Shown: one piece after another, positions 34,301 to 41,755 of the stretch | Numbering within the stretch: position 1 is the first letter of the stretch | Layout: each line of letters starts with the position of its first letter | IMG/VR virus record: IMGVR_UViG_3300049203_000265 | Span: 1 to 58,867 of that record | Origin: a virus | Length of the DNA stretch: 58,867 bases | Direction: 5' to 3' (one strand) | The notes under the pieces: model-generated | Seen by the model: the letters and a program-made list of their open reading frames with translations, nothing else | Told to the model about the DNA's origin: nothing | The model's database searches: none | Position numbers and translations under genes: made by a program

Positions 34301-34671
34301 CGCCCGAGGGCAAGGTAAAGGAGTGGATCAAGCGTTGGCTCGACAAGCACGAGCCGACACACTGGCGCGTCATGCCGCGGGGAGGCCCGTTCGGCAAGGG
34401 CGGAACGCCTGACTTCATCCTCTGCTGGAGGGGCATCTTCGTCGCCATCGAGGCCAAGGCCGAGGACGGCACAGTGTCACCGCTGCAGATGAATCAGCTG
34501 AGGAACATACAGGCGGCCGGGGGTGTGGCCGCTGTGGTCCGAGGCAAGGACGAGACGCGCATGCGCGCCATCATGTACGAGGTGCACAGAAGATGTCATT
34601 CAGTATTGACCAGTACGCCTGGCCAGCTTTCCAGGGCCGAAAGCCCTTCAGCCACCAGCGCAGTACAGTAG
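34297..34671 (+). CDS. VRR-NUC family nuclease
   Basis: The TTG at 34297 is chosen because GAGGAAG lies just upstream and it overlaps the previous stop. A longer GTG version would overlap the Cas4-like gene by 49 nt. The 124-residue protein shows GTPDFILCWRGIFVAIEAKAEDG and a following Gln, the VRR-NUC core, as in phage Holliday-junction-type nucleases. Its 3' end overlaps the SNF2 gene by 79 nt. It probably resolves branched intermediates before packaging. Confidence 0.85.
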   Translation: MTPEGKVKEWIKRWLDKHEPTHWRVMPRGGPFGKGGTPDFILCWRGIFVAIEAKAEDGTVSPLQMNQLRNIQAAGGVAAVVRGKDETRMRAIMYEVHRRCHSVLTSTPGQLSRAESPSATSAVQ

Positions 34672-35981
34672 CTTTCCTCCTCCGCAACAAGCGGGCGTTC
34701 GTGCTCAACGACATGGGCACGGGCAAGACGCTCTCCGCCGTCTGGGCGGCCGACATACTGCTGGAGGCCCAGAAGATCAGGCGCGTGCTCGTGGTCGGAC
34801 CGCTGTCCACCATGAAGTCGGTGTGGGGCAACGAGCTGTACCTGAACGTGCCCCACCGCAAGTTCGCCATCCTCCACGGCACCAGGCAGCAGCGCCTGGA
34901 GCGGCTGCACTCCGGCGCGGAGTTCTTCATCATCAACCACGACGGCATCAAGTCGATCGAGGACGAGCTGATAGCCTTCGGCTTCGACGTGCTGATCATC
35001 GACGAGCTGACGGCTTTCAAGTCGCACAGCTCCGACCGGTCCAAGACGATGAAGCGGATCGCGGACACGTGCCGCGCGGTGTGGGGCATGACCGGCGACC
35101 TGACGCCGAACTCTCCGCTCGAGGCCTACATGCCGGTCAAGATCGTGAACCCGGCCAGCCACTACCTGCCGAGGTACTTCGGCGTGTACCGCGACGCGTG
35201 CATGATACAGGTCAACGAGCAGTACTGGGTGCCGAAGCCCGAGGCCCCTCAGATCGTGTCGATGTGCGTTCAGCCGGCGATCCGCTACACGCGAGAGCAG
35301 TGCCTCGACCTGCCCGACACCACCTACCAGGTGCTCGAGATCCCGATGACCGCCGAGCAGCGGAAGTTCTACGACGCGATGAAGAAGCAGGCCCTCATCG
35401 ATACGGAGAACGGGACGATCACCGCGGCCAACGCGGCGGTCGTGCTGAACAAGCTCCTGCAGATCTCGGCCGGCGCGGTGAAGAACGACGACGGTGGGGT
35501 GGTCGAGATCGGCTGCCAGGACCGGATGGAGGCGCTCCTCCAGCTGTACGACGAGACGCCGCAGAAGAAGCTCGTGATATTCGCGACGTACCGTGCTACG
35601 ATCGACATGCTCGTGCGGGAGTTCACCAAACACAAGATTTCGGTGGCGAAGATCGACGGCGACGTGCCGCAGAACCTACGCGCGTCGCACATCGACCGCT
35701 TTCAGCGCGGCGACCTGAGCGTGCTCGTGCTGCAGCCGCAGTCGTCGGCGCACGGCATCACACTGACCGCGTCGTCCACCGTCGTGTGGTTCAGCCTCGT
35801 GCCGAGCAACGAGCTCTTCCAGCAAGGCAACGCGCGCATCGTGCGCGCGGGCCAGAACTTGAAGACCTTCATCTATCTGATGGTGGGTAGCAAGGCCGAG
35901 AAGCACGTGGCCCGCATCCTGCAGCGCAAGGACAACTTGTCTCGGGAGATTCTGGATCTGTTCCGGGCCGGGGATCTCTAA
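34593..35981 (+). CDS. SNF2-type DEAD/H helicase
   Basis: The 462-residue protein has a Q-motif-like PFSHQ near residue 18, Walker A MGTGKT (41-46), DELT at 137-140 as motif II and a helicase C-terminal domain ending QQGNARIVRAGQN. It is a compact SNF2-family ATPase like those next to VRR-NUC genes in many phages. It probably remodels forks or recombination intermediates. The start must lie near 34593 because the Q motif is so close, so the overlap with VRR-NUC is real. Confidence 0.9.
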   Translation: MSFSIDQYAWPAFQGRKPFSHQRSTVAFLLRNKRAFVLNDMGTGKTLSAVWAADILLEAQKIRRVLVVGPLSTMKSVWGNELYLNVPHRKFAILHGTRQQRLERLHSGAEFFIINHDGIKSIEDELIAFGFDVLIIDELTAFKSHSSDRSKTMKRIADTCRAVWGMTGDLTPNSPLEAYMPVKIVNPASHYLPRYFGVYRDACMIQVNEQYWVPKPEAPQIVSMCVQPAIRYTREQCLDLPDTTYQVLEIPMTAEQRKFYDAMKKQALIDTENGTITAANAAVVLNKLLQISAGAVKNDDGGVVEIGCQDRMEALLQLYDETPQKKLVIFATYRATIDMLVREFTKHKISVAKIDGDVPQNLRASHIDRFQRGDLSVLVLQPQSSAHGITLTASSTVVWFSLVPSNELFQQGNARIVRAGQNLKTFIYLMVGSKAEKHVARILQRKDNLSREILDLFRAGDL

Positions 35982-36019
35982 TCAAAACGGTGTACACATA
36001 CGATCAACCGTGTTATAAT
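35980..36019 (+). promoter_or_regulatory. Boxed promoter
   Basis: Box AATCAAA (35980-35986), -35 TGTACA (35991-35996), 17-bp spacer, -10 TATAAT (36014-36019). The box overlaps the stop codon of the SNF2 gene. The next ATG is 13 nt after the -10, with AGGTGA between. Confidence 0.85.
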
Positions 36020-36031
36020 AGGTGAACGACG

Positions 36032-36577
36032 ATGAGCAACATCCCTGATTTCGAGGACAGTGATCTCGACCCGGAGTGGGGCGAGGTGGACTTCGACGAT
36101 ACCAGCAAGAGCCCGAAGTTCTTCCCGATGCCGGCGCACGCGGTCGAGGATCCCGAAGTGTTCAAGACGATGCTCGAGAGCAAGGTCGACGGGCTGATCC
36201 TGATGTACCGTGAGATCCGTGACCAGCTCGGGACCGACCGCCATGGCTGGAAGGCCCGAGACGAGCTCATGAAGCGGCGCATGCTGCTCATCAGTTCGGA
36301 GCTCATGCGCCGTGGCGAGGCGCTCGGCGTGGACTCCTTCCGCACCGACCAGGGTACTGCCTACAAGCACACTAAGGAGAAGTTCAAGATCGAGAACTGG
36401 GACGAGGTGCGCGAGTACCTCGACGAGACCCACAACTACCACATCCTGCAGAAGCGCGTGTCGCCCGACGCGGTGCGTGGCATCCGCACGGAGGACGGCT
36501 CGCTCCCGAAGGGCGTGGGCGTCTTCGAAGAAGTCGAATTTGCGGTTCGCACGCCGACCGTCCGCAAATTCAAATAG
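36032..36577 (+). CDS. Conserved replication-module protein, 181 aa
   Basis: The N-terminus is acidic, the middle is a long helix (FKTMLESKVDGLILMYREIRDQLG), and the C-terminal half contains SFRTDQGTAYKHTKEKFKIENWDEVREYL and PKGVGVFEEVEFAVRTPTVRK. This last pattern is common in phage proteins encoded immediately before ssDNA-binding-like genes. Its role is not established; co-expression suggests a partner of the next protein. Confidence 0.65.
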   Translation: MSNIPDFEDSDLDPEWGEVDFDDTSKSPKFFPMPAHAVEDPEVFKTMLESKVDGLILMYREIRDQLGTDRHGWKARDELMKRRMLLISSELMRRGEALGVDSFRTDQGTAYKHTKEKFKIENWDEVREYLDETHNYHILQKRVSPDAVRGIRTEDGSLPKGVGVFEEVEFAVRTPTVRKFK

Positions 36578-36595
36578 TCGGCTGGAGTAATAGAC

Positions 36596-37492
36596 ATGAG
36601 CATGGAAGTTCCGGAGTATCTGCGATCGGGCCCCGGCGCCGACGCTGCCAAGAAGGCCCTGGCGGACGCGGCGTCGATGGCCGCCTCGTCCAACAGTGTG
36701 CCCCGCATCAGCCTTCGAGGCCGCGAATTCCGCGTCATCGAAAACGGCGAGGAGATCAAGAAGTACCGCGACGAGATGCAGTTCGTCATCGTCGGCGTCG
36801 AGCCGGACGCGGGCTTCATGATCAAGACGTTCTACTCCAAGGGTTACCAGTCCGGCGCGAAGGAGCCGCCGTCCTGCAGCTCGGAGGACGGCATCGCGCC
36901 CGCGCCGTGGGTGCAGGAGAAGCAGGCTCCGACCTGCCGTCAGTGCCCGAAGAACGTGTTCGGTTCGGCCATCAGCCCGAGCGGCAAGCAGACCAAGGCC
37001 TGCCGTGACAGCAAGCGGGCGTGGATCGTGCTGGCCGACGACCCGAGGCCGGTGCACGAGCGCACTCTCTACGGCCTGAACGTGACGGTCGCCTCGCTGA
37101 AGGCGTTCTCGGACCACGGCCGCAAGCTGCACGCGGCCGGCGTGGCGCCGTTCATGGCGATCACGCGCGCCAAGATGATGGACGCGGAGTTCCCGCAGCT
37201 CGACTTCGAGTTGGCGGGGTGGGTCAGCCAGTCGGACCTGCCGCAAGTGACGAAGCTGAACATGGACAAGCCGTGGAAGATCCAGTTCGCCGGTGCGGGC
37301 CTCGCACTGGCAATGAGCGGCGGTGCGGACGCGTCTACGGCGCGGGCCACCCTGCCCACCAGCCTGCCGGGCCAAACGGAGCGAGCGGCGCAAGCTCCAG
37401 TGATGCAGGCGCCTGCATCGCAGCCCGTGCAGGACGCGGTGGTCCGCTCGCCCATCCCCGACGTCGGCAACACGGACGTCGACAGCTGGTAA
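36596..37492 (+). CDS. Putative ssDNA-binding protein
   Basis: The 298-residue protein has a helical alanine-rich N-terminus. A core with four cysteines follows (PSCSSEDG, TCRQC, KACRDSKR), then an OB-like strand-rich part, a Pro/Ala-rich linker and an acidic C-terminal tip ending DVDSW. An acidic aromatic tail is the hallmark of single-strand binding proteins that recruit partners. Together with the replication context this supports an SSB-like role; a direct family match is not claimed. Confidence 0.55.
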   Translation: MSMEVPEYLRSGPGADAAKKALADAASMAASSNSVPRISLRGREFRVIENGEEIKKYRDEMQFVIVGVEPDAGFMIKTFYSKGYQSGAKEPPSCSSEDGIAPAPWVQEKQAPTCRQCPKNVFGSAISPSGKQTKACRDSKRAWIVLADDPRPVHERTLYGLNVTVASLKAFSDHGRKLHAAGVAPFMAITRAKMMDAEFPQLDFELAGWVSQSDLPQVTKLNMDKPWKIQFAGAGLALAMSGGADASTARATLPTSLPGQTERAAQAPVMQAPASQPVQDAVVRSPIPDVGNTDVDSW

Positions 37493-37616
37493 CACCGGAG
37501 ACCGAATGGCGGGGTGCCGAGGCAGGTAGCCCGTCGCTCAGCGTATGAGCAGAATTAGGTCGTAGTTCCGGTCGAGCTGGGCATCTCTCGAAACTGCCCA
37601 CCAATTCGGAGGAATC
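37493..37616 (+). promoter_or_regulatory. Leader region with UGGGCA hairpin
   Basis: A 124-base gap ends in GGAGGAATC before the GTG of the carbamoyltransferase. TGGGCA (37578-37583) and TGCCCA (37595-37600) form a 6-bp hairpin with an 11-nt loop, closely resembling one at the 5' part of the structured RNA at 45895-45918. No boxed promoter is present, so the gene may depend on read-through. Confidence 0.45.
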
Positions 37617-39242
37617 GTGAAGAGTTTGCTGCTGACCCTCGGCCACAACAGCTCGGCCGTCCTGATGGACGACAACCGTGTGGCTTGGGGCTACGAGACC
37701 GAGCGGATTTCCGGGGCGAAGTCCGACAGCAATTTCCCGGCCCGAGTGCTCGAGCGCCGCCTGTGGTCGAGCGTGGACATGGTCTACGTCACTCACTGGG
37801 CGCCGACCGGCCAGCTGATCGACATGTCGCACAAACACTGGCGGCCGGAGTTCTTCGACGGCATACCCGTGCGGTCGCTCTCTCCGTCGTGCTCGCACCA
37901 CGACACCCACATCGCGGGCGCGATGTGTTACGCCGGCCCGCGCTTCCCCTACGGGCGGAAGACCATCGGCGTGGTGGTCGACGGGTTCGGCATCCTCGGC
38001 GAACACTTCAGCGTGTACCAGCTCGAGGCTCACCAGAAGCCGAGGCTCCTGCGCCGCGTGCACGGCTACGGCACCAGCCTCGGGCTGTGGTATCAGTACG
38101 CCACCGCCTTCATGGGTATGAAGATGCACGAGGACGAGTACAAGCTGCTCGGCTACGAGGCGCATATCCGGGAGGAGGACGCAGAAGACCTCGACCGCCT
38201 GTCCAAGAGCGCCTCGGAGAAGTGGCTCGAGTGGATGGGGCAATCCGTCTACGGGTCCGAGTTCGACCCAGTCTACAACCTCGCCGCGCTCGAGGAGGTC
38301 AAGAAGAAGGTGTTCGGCCAGCTTCTGGCCGTGTGCAAGTACTTCGGCCTCGCCGACCCGTCAGCCGACCTCTCGCGCCGCATCCTGTCGTACTACGTGC
38401 AGAGGGTGCTCGAGCGCGTGGTGGTCGGCCTGATCGACCTCAGCGCGGGCGACTACACCAACATGATCTGCTCGGGCGGTGTGTTCTACAACGTCAAGCT
38501 CAACAAGATCCTTCTCGACCAGGTGGCCGAGCGCGGCGGCCAGATGTGCGTGTACCCTCTGGCGGGCGACCAGGGCTGCGCTCTAGGCCTCTACGCCATC
38601 GACCACCCGGCACTGGAGTTTCCGAAGGACCTGAACTGGGGCGTGCGCGAGCTCTACGACGTCGGCGAGGTCAAGGGCCTCATCGTGTTCGAGAACGAGC
38701 TCGAGGCCGTCGACTACTCGATCCACCGCCTCCGTACCAAGGGCGTGGTGAACCTCGTGCGGGGCGCGATGGAATTCGGGCCTCGCGCCATGTGCAACAC
38801 GTCGACCATCGCCTTGCCCAACCGCAAGGTGGTGCGCAAGATCAACACGGCCAACGAGCGGAACACCGTCATGCCGATGGCTCCGGTCATGAGCGAGACG
38901 CAGTACACGTCGCTCCTCGAGAAGACCCCGCACGTGTGGCGCTCGCACCGCCACATGATAATGGCGATGGAGATGAAGGAGCACCCGTTGGACAACATGC
39001 TGGGCTGCACGCACGAGTACCATCGCCCGACGAAGCACCACACGTGCCGCCCGCAGGTGGTGGGCCCGAGCGACGGAGTCATGACCAAGATGCTGTCGGC
39101 CTTCGGGCACCCGCTCATCAACACCTCTTTCAACTATCACGGCATGCCCATCGCGTTCGACATGCCGTCGATCATACAAAACCACAACATGCAGCACCAG
39201 CGCGACAACGACTTTCACACAGTGGTGATCCAAAATGTCTAA
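37617..39242 (+). CDS. Carbamoyltransferase (NodU/TobZ family), candidate hydroxymethylcytosine modifier
   Basis: The 541-residue protein shows the whole family plan. The N-terminal carbamoyl-adenylate-using domain has LGHNSSAVL, CSHHDTHIAGAM, VVVDGFGILGEHFSVYQ, GGVFYNVKLN and GDQGCALGLYAI. The C-terminal YrdC-like part has RGAMEFGPRAMCNTSTIALP, RNTVMPMAPVM and HPLINTSFNYHG. The family transfers carbamoyl groups from carbamoyl phosphate with ATP to hydroxyl groups. A phage member has been linked to 5-carbamoyloxymethylcytosine in DNA. Downstream dCTPase-like, kinase and dCMP-hydroxymethylase-like genes support that role here; this remains inference. Confidence 0.85.
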   Translation: MKSLLLTLGHNSSAVLMDDNRVAWGYETERISGAKSDSNFPARVLERRLWSSVDMVYVTHWAPTGQLIDMSHKHWRPEFFDGIPVRSLSPSCSHHDTHIAGAMCYAGPRFPYGRKTIGVVVDGFGILGEHFSVYQLEAHQKPRLLRRVHGYGTSLGLWYQYATAFMGMKMHEDEYKLLGYEAHIREEDAEDLDRLSKSASEKWLEWMGQSVYGSEFDPVYNLAALEEVKKKVFGQLLAVCKYFGLADPSADLSRRILSYYVQRVLERVVVGLIDLSAGDYTNMICSGGVFYNVKLNKILLDQVAERGGQMCVYPLAGDQGCALGLYAIDHPALEFPKDLNWGVRELYDVGEVKGLIVFENELEAVDYSIHRLRTKGVVNLVRGAMEFGPRAMCNTSTIALPNRKVVRKINTANERNTVMPMAPVMSETQYTSLLEKTPHVWRSHRHMIMAMEMKEHPLDNMLGCTHEYHRPTKHHTCRPQVVGPSDGVMTKMLSAFGHPLINTSFNYHGMPIAFDMPSIIQNHNMQHQRDNDFHTVVIQNV

Positions 39243-39696
39243 CATCTCAGCAGAGATCGTCGAGCCAGTCCATTCGACGGACCCCGTCTTCGACGCGATC
39301 TACGACTTCAACGAGATGGTCGTCGGCGTGGCCGTCGACCTGAAGATCAACGGCCTGACCGACGACCAGCGCAAGTGGATGTCGAAGGCTCTCCGCGAGG
39401 AAGCGAAGGAGTTCGACGATGCCGAGGCCGTCATGAGTCATAGCTTCGAAGATTTCGTGGTGGCTCAGGTCGACGCGCTCCTCGACTCCATCTACTTCGC
39501 GGTGGGCGGGCTCAAAAAGATGGGTCTCACCCGTGCCCAGGCCTACGAGTGCATGATGGCAGTGCACCGTGCCAACATGAACAAGAAGCGCGGCGGCAAG
39601 GCCAGCCGTGGCAACTTCGCGGAGGACGCCGTCCGGACGGAGGAATTCGTGCCGCCCGAAGCCGCCATCAAGCGCATCATCTTCGGAGGCATCTGA
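39235..39696 (+). CDS. MazG/HisE-like all-alpha NTP pyrophosphatase, dCTPase candidate
   Basis: The 153-residue helical protein has REEAKEFDDAEA (Glu56, Glu59) and VDALLDSIYFAVGGLKKMG (Asp80, Asp84), the acidic metal-binding pattern of MazG/HisE/dCTPase enzymes. NKKRGG and a C-terminal PPEAAI segment follow. It would hydrolyse a (d)NTP to the monophosphate. Beside a dCMP hydroxymethylase candidate, a dCTPase role as in T4 would remove plain dCTP and supply dCMP. Substrate is not determinable from sequence. Confidence 0.7.
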   Translation: MSNISAEIVEPVHSTDPVFDAIYDFNEMVVGVAVDLKINGLTDDQRKWMSKALREEAKEFDDAEAVMSHSFEDFVVAQVDALLDSIYFAVGGLKKMGLTRAQAYECMMAVHRANMNKKRGGKASRGNFAEDAVRTEEFVPPEAAIKRIIFGGI

Positions 39697-40263
39697 ATGG
39701 CGATCGTACTCGAGGGGCCCGACAACGCCGGCAAGACGACGCTCGCTCAGGCCCTGCAATCCGCCATCCCGTGCCACTACGTGCACGCGGGTGGGCCGCC
39801 CGCGAGTTCCCAGGTCGAGCTCGATTGCCTCGCCAAGCAGCAGGCCCTCTTTCTCGAGCCGGACGCGGTGCTGGACCGCGTCACGTGCGTGAGTCAGTCG
39901 GTGTACAACCCGTCGGAGAGCATGGATCCCATCCGGCGCCACGCCCGCGCCCACATGGTGCACCAGGGCGTGCTGCTCGTGTTCTGCCGGCCGAGCACGG
40001 ACCGACTCATGCGGACCAACGACTTCACCTGGCGGGTGGACGAGCCCGACGAGCTGAAGCAGAAAATCGTGCACAACCAACAGACGTTCGTTATGCGGTA
40101 CGACCACGTCATGGCCGTCACGCCGCACGTGCACTACAACTTCGAAGAGCCGGGCATCGCCACACAGATCGCCGAGATGCTGGTGGACGTGCTGAAGGGG
40201 GACCTCGGAGCCTACAACGCACTGCACCGCATGATGCACATGCGAGGGGGAATCGTCGGATGA
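39697..40263 (+). CDS. P-loop (deoxy)nucleoside monophosphate kinase
   Basis: The 188-residue protein has a thymidylate-kinase-type P-loop, EGPDNAGKTT (residues 6-15), a short body with DRVTCVSQSVYN and a lid-like region with RTNDFTWRVDEPDELKQK. GGAGG lies upstream of the ATG. In this operon it may phosphorylate the modified dCMP made by the next enzyme, the job done by the T4 dNMP kinase for hydroxymethyl-dCMP. Plain dTMP kinase is the alternative. Confidence 0.75.
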   Translation: MAIVLEGPDNAGKTTLAQALQSAIPCHYVHAGGPPASSQVELDCLAKQQALFLEPDAVLDRVTCVSQSVYNPSESMDPIRRHARAHMVHQGVLLVFCRPSTDRLMRTNDFTWRVDEPDELKQKIVHNQQTFVMRYDHVMAVTPHVHYNFEEPGIATQIAEMLVDVLKGDLGAYNALHRMMHMRGGIVG

Positions 40264-41081
40264 AGGTCCTCAATTCCGGCCACAACGCCGTCTCGATGCT
40301 GGCCATGTACCGCATGGCCCTGTCCGGCGTCGAGATCCACGCCCGAGGCACGACGAGCCGCAACGTGCGCAACCTGTGCATCGTGCTGAACCCGCAGGAC
40401 TCGTGCCTCACCTCGTTCGACGCCCGCAAGCTGAACCTCGACTACTGCAAGAAAGAGTGGCTGTGGTATCTGCGGGCGGACAAGTACGACGACTCGATCG
40501 AGAAGCACGCCAGCATGTGGGCCAAGATCAAGCAGCCGGACGGGTCCTACTACAGCAACTACGGCCAGTACCTCTTCGCCCCCGGGCCGGTCGAGAGCGG
40601 CGCCTCGCAGTTCGAGTACTGCGTGCACACGCTGCGGAAGGACCCTGACTCGCGGCGGGCCTCCATTGTTCTGCTCCAGCGGAACCACCTCTTTCCCGAC
40701 AACGCCGACGTGGTGTGCACGTACGCCATCCACTTCTGCATCGAGCTCGGGCGCCTGCACATGACGGTCCACATGCGGAGCAACGACGTGGTGTTCGGCT
40801 TCACCAACGACTCGTTCTGCTTCTGGCAGCTGTACCGCTTCATGTTCGTACTGCTGAAGCTGAAGTACCCCGACCTCAAGTTCGGCACGTACACCCACAC
40901 GGCCAACTCCATGCACGTGTACGACCGGCACTACGAGATGCTGACCAAGATCGACTCGGCCGGCCTGGCTGGCCACACCGACGTCGACGTGCCGATGCCG
41001 ACGGCCAACGAGGTCGCCATCCTGATCAGGTCGAGGGGCGAGGACGGCGAAGGAGCGTACAGTGACTGGCTCAAGGCTTGA
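40260..41081 (+). CDS. Thymidylate synthase-fold enzyme, candidate dCMP hydroxymethylase
   Basis: The 273-residue protein keeps the thymidylate synthase core: Arg132-Arg133 of DSRRASIV, catalytic Cys153 in VVCTYAIHF, RSNDVVFG at 173-180, and the nucleotide-binding HVY in MHVYDRHYEM. Where thymidylate synthase has the Asn that selects dUMP (LPFN), an ungapped alignment gives FTND, placing Asp184 there. Asp at that site is typical of dCMP-specific hydroxymethylases. A one-residue gap would change the reading. The enzyme would turn dCMP into 5-hydroxymethyl-dCMP with methylene-tetrahydrofolate. Confidence 0.8.
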   Translation: MKVLNSGHNAVSMLAMYRMALSGVEIHARGTTSRNVRNLCIVLNPQDSCLTSFDARKLNLDYCKKEWLWYLRADKYDDSIEKHASMWAKIKQPDGSYYSNYGQYLFAPGPVESGASQFEYCVHTLRKDPDSRRASIVLLQRNHLFPDNADVVCTYAIHFCIELGRLHMTVHMRSNDVVFGFTNDSFCFWQLYRFMFVLLKLKYPDLKFGTYTHTANSMHVYDRHYEMLTKIDSAGLAGHTDVDVPMPTANEVAILIRSRGEDGEGAYSDWLKA

Positions 41082-41634
41082 CGTCGATGAGTATTTCCTC
41101 CTTATGGCGGAGCTTGTGGCACGACGCTCCACGTGCTCGCGCCGAAGCGTTGGCTGCGTACTCGTCAGCGCTAGCAACCACGTTCTCGCCACCGGATACA
41201 ACGGCGTTCACAAGGGCGCTGATCACTGCACTGAGGTACCGTGCGCAGGTGCATCGCTCCCGTCCGGCACGGGTCTCGACAAGTGCGAGGCTGTCCACGC
41301 GGAGCAGAACGCGATCATTCAGTGCCATGACACCGAGGCTATCCACACGGCTTACGTCACGGCTCGGCCCTGCGTGTTCTGCATGCGGATGCTCGCGAAC
41401 ACGAGTGTTCGACGAATCGTCTACCTAGAGGAGTACCCCCATGTCGAGACAGAACGGATCGCCCGAGTCCGAGAAATCGAGCTCGCCCACCGCCCTCGGA
41501 CCGGTGGCCCAGACGTTCCAGCACTGTGTGGACCAGTACGGGCTGATCGGGACGGCGCAGTGCAAATTGGTGTGGTACCACGCGAGTCTCCAGATGTACA
41601 ACCTGATGGTCGACGTGCTGCGGACGAACCCTGA
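41062..41634 (+). CDS. Deoxycytidylate deaminase
   Basis: GTG with AGGAG 6 nt upstream starts a protein with the zinc deaminase core HAEQNAI (His79, Glu81) and PCVFCMRML (Cys104, Cys107). It would convert dCMP to dUMP. The family core ends near VYLEEYPH (residue about 126). The frame stays open for some 60 more codons over the start of the next gene, with Pro/Arg/Gly-rich, shadow-like sequence, so the native C-terminus is uncertain. Its codon use is more T-rich than the neighbours. Confidence 0.82.
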   Translation: MTGSRLDVDEYFLLMAELVARRSTCSRRSVGCVLVSASNHVLATGYNGVHKGADHCTEVPCAGASLPSGTGLDKCEAVHAEQNAIIQCHDTEAIHTAYVTARPCVFCMRMLANTSVRRIVYLEEYPHVETERIARVREIELAHRPRTGGPDVPALCGPVRADRDGAVQIGVVPRESPDVQPDGRRAADEP

Positions 41635-41698
41635 GGTCATCGCGGCCGTCACGGCCGCGGTCAAGCACGACATCGACAAGTACTTCGAGGACCAGTAA
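41441..41698 (+). CDS. Hypothetical protein, 85 aa
   Basis: An ATG preceded by GAGGAG at 41430-41435 opens this frame inside the deaminase 3' region. The first 20 residues are Ser-rich and uncertain. The rest (VAQTFQHCVDQYGLIGTAQCKLVWYHASLQMYNLMVDVL...) looks like a genuine helical protein with the genome's usual GC-rich third positions. Function unknown. Confidence 0.6.
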   Translation: MSRQNGSPESEKSSSPTALGPVAQTFQHCVDQYGLIGTAQCKLVWYHASLQMYNLMVDVLRTNPEVIAAVTAAVKHDIDKYFEDQ

Positions 41699-41708
41699 GT
41701 CCGCCACT

Positions 41709-41749
41709 GATCAAATACGTTTACAAGGGGCGCCGGGACGGCGTACAAT
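41709..41749 (+). promoter_or_regulatory. Boxed promoter before the ligase gene
   Basis: Box GATCAAA (41709-41715), -35 TTTACA (41720-41725), 18-bp spacer, -10 TACAAT (41744-41749). The ligase ATG lies 7 nt after the -10, so the mRNA is probably leaderless. Confidence 0.82.
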
Positions 41750-41755
41750 AGACAT

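Noticed and set aside
34252-34671. The longer GTG-started form of the VRR-NUC protein
   Set aside because: It would overlap the Cas4-like gene by 49 nt in a region encoding that gene's conserved cysteines; the TTG at 34297 has a ribosome site and the usual stop overlap.
41078-41428. A 116-codon alternative frame inside the deaminase gene
   Set aside because: Ser/Thr/Arg-rich shadow of the deaminase, whose own frame contains the catalytic motifs.
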